Positions 63,722-64,000 of a stretch of 64,000 nt of DNA are shown here, piece by piece. The first letter of the stretch is position 1. Every line of letters begins with the position of its first letter. Made by a program: the position numbers and the translations under genes. The stretch covers positions 682,001 through 746,000 of the forward strand of contig CP060225.1 of the NCBI GenBank assembly GCA_023898485.1. Reading direction: 5' to 3'. This DNA comes from Candidatus Peribacteria bacterium (lineage in GTDB: Bacteria > Patescibacteriota > Gracilibacteria > Absconditabacterales > Absconditicoccaceae). The notes beneath the pieces were generated by a model. It saw only the letters and a program-made list of their open reading frames with translations. It ran no database searches and had not been told where the DNA came from.

Positions 63722-63800
63722 AAGAGAATAAGTGGATAAAATAAAATAAGTAGACAAAGTGGATTCCTGTTTCGTCTTTTTTATCTATTTAGTCAATTTC
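63722..63800. repeat. Inverted pair of 9-bp repeat arrays
   Basis: 63726-63762 has AAGTGGATA, AAATAAAAT, AAGTAGACA, AAGTGGATT; 63776-63800 has the complementary kind (ATCTATTTA, GTCAATTTC). Same arrangement as at 54530-54617, upstream of the start at 63718. Confidence 0.6.
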
Positions 63801-63841
63801 GTCTTTTGTTTCTTTTTCATCCGTCGCCTTCGGCGACAACT

Positions 63842-63914
63842 CAAGAGGAAGAGGATTTGAACCTCTGCTTTCGGCTTCGGAGACCGATGTGCTAACCACT
63901 GACACTACCCTCTT
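63842..63914 (-). tRNA. tRNA-Arg (CCG)
   Basis: Acceptor AAGAGGG / TCCTCTT, D-arm GTGTCAGTGGTTAGCAC, anticodon loop CTCCGAA giving CCG, T-loop GTTCAAATC. No encoded CCA. Confidence 0.92.
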
Positions 63915-63929
63915 ACAGGACTCTATCAT

Positions 63930-64000
63930 ACGAAAAGGAAGAAGTAGAACAAGGAGAATAAGTAGATTCTCTTTCGTCTACTTCATCCATTTCGTCCGCT
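63930..64000. repeat. 9-bp repeat arrays, inverted, to window end
   Basis: AAGTAGAAC, AAGGAGAAT, AAGTAGATT followed by GTCTACTTC, ATCCATTTC, GTCCG: a third inverted pair of 9-bp arrays, running off the window. Confidence 0.55.

Overview
The window reads as one contig from a Patescibacteria (CPR) bacterium of the Gracilibacteria/Absconditabacteria clade. The main evidence is that UGA is a glycine codon here (NCBI code 25). Dozens of genes break at UGA under the standard code but become single full-length ORFs when UGA is read as Gly, and many of these UGAs fall on invariant glycines: ThyA SEGFP, TrmD YGGGAGM, trypsin GNSGG, RsmA GPGKG, dTMP kinase FEG, GlmS SQSGET. Every gene I could close ends in UAA or UAG. 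Absence of rpmD (L30) from the spc operon also fits CPR. All coordinates below are for UGA-read-through genes.

Layout. 1-2755: membrane protein (cut by the window edge) and secD. 2917-13263: one 10.3-kb gene for a secreted giant surface protein with DUF11-like domains, 13 delta-60 repeats, an SdrD-B-like module and C-terminal SLH domains. 13384-24150 (minus): TPR protein, four-helix-bundle protein, folD, secreted trypsin-like protease, dnaJ with a CIRCE-like operator, an unknown protein, a MATE exporter, pgeF and a metallophosphoesterase. 24263-27885 (plus): histidine kinase, NADAR protein, response regulator and a secreted helical protein. 27983-30954 (minus): methyltransferase, MIP18-type protein, small membrane proteins and a lipoprotein. 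31129-36813 (minus): murC, thyA, HAD-like protein, P-loop kinase, a folA interrupted by a DUF559 endonuclease domain, and an unknown gene. dnaK (minus) and glmS-GNAT (plus) diverge from a control region holding two more CIRCE-like operators.

41606-53764 is the tuf-S10-spc-secY ribosomal operon on the minus strand, behind tRNAs Ile, Pro and Phe. The rest (54434-64000) is mixed: tRNA-Ser, an FNR-type reductase, a glutamine amidotransferase, an intradiol-dioxygenase-like lipoprotein, tyrS with a duplicated 3' end nearby, a nuclease-like gene, tmk-rsmA, a GIY-YIG gene between dispersed repeats, trmD, a four-helix-bundle protein and tRNA-Arg.

How the parts fit. thyA, folA, folD, the P-loop kinase and tmk together cover dTMP and one-carbon metabolism. 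dnaK and dnaJ share operator architecture and so probably an HrcA-like repressor. The tuf/ribosomal block and dnaK are almost free of UGA, while surface and accessory genes are rich in it. Intergenic regions carry degenerate 9- and 10-bp periodic repeats. I see no CRISPR array, insertion sequence or rRNA gene. All reading was by eye; no search or folding program was run.
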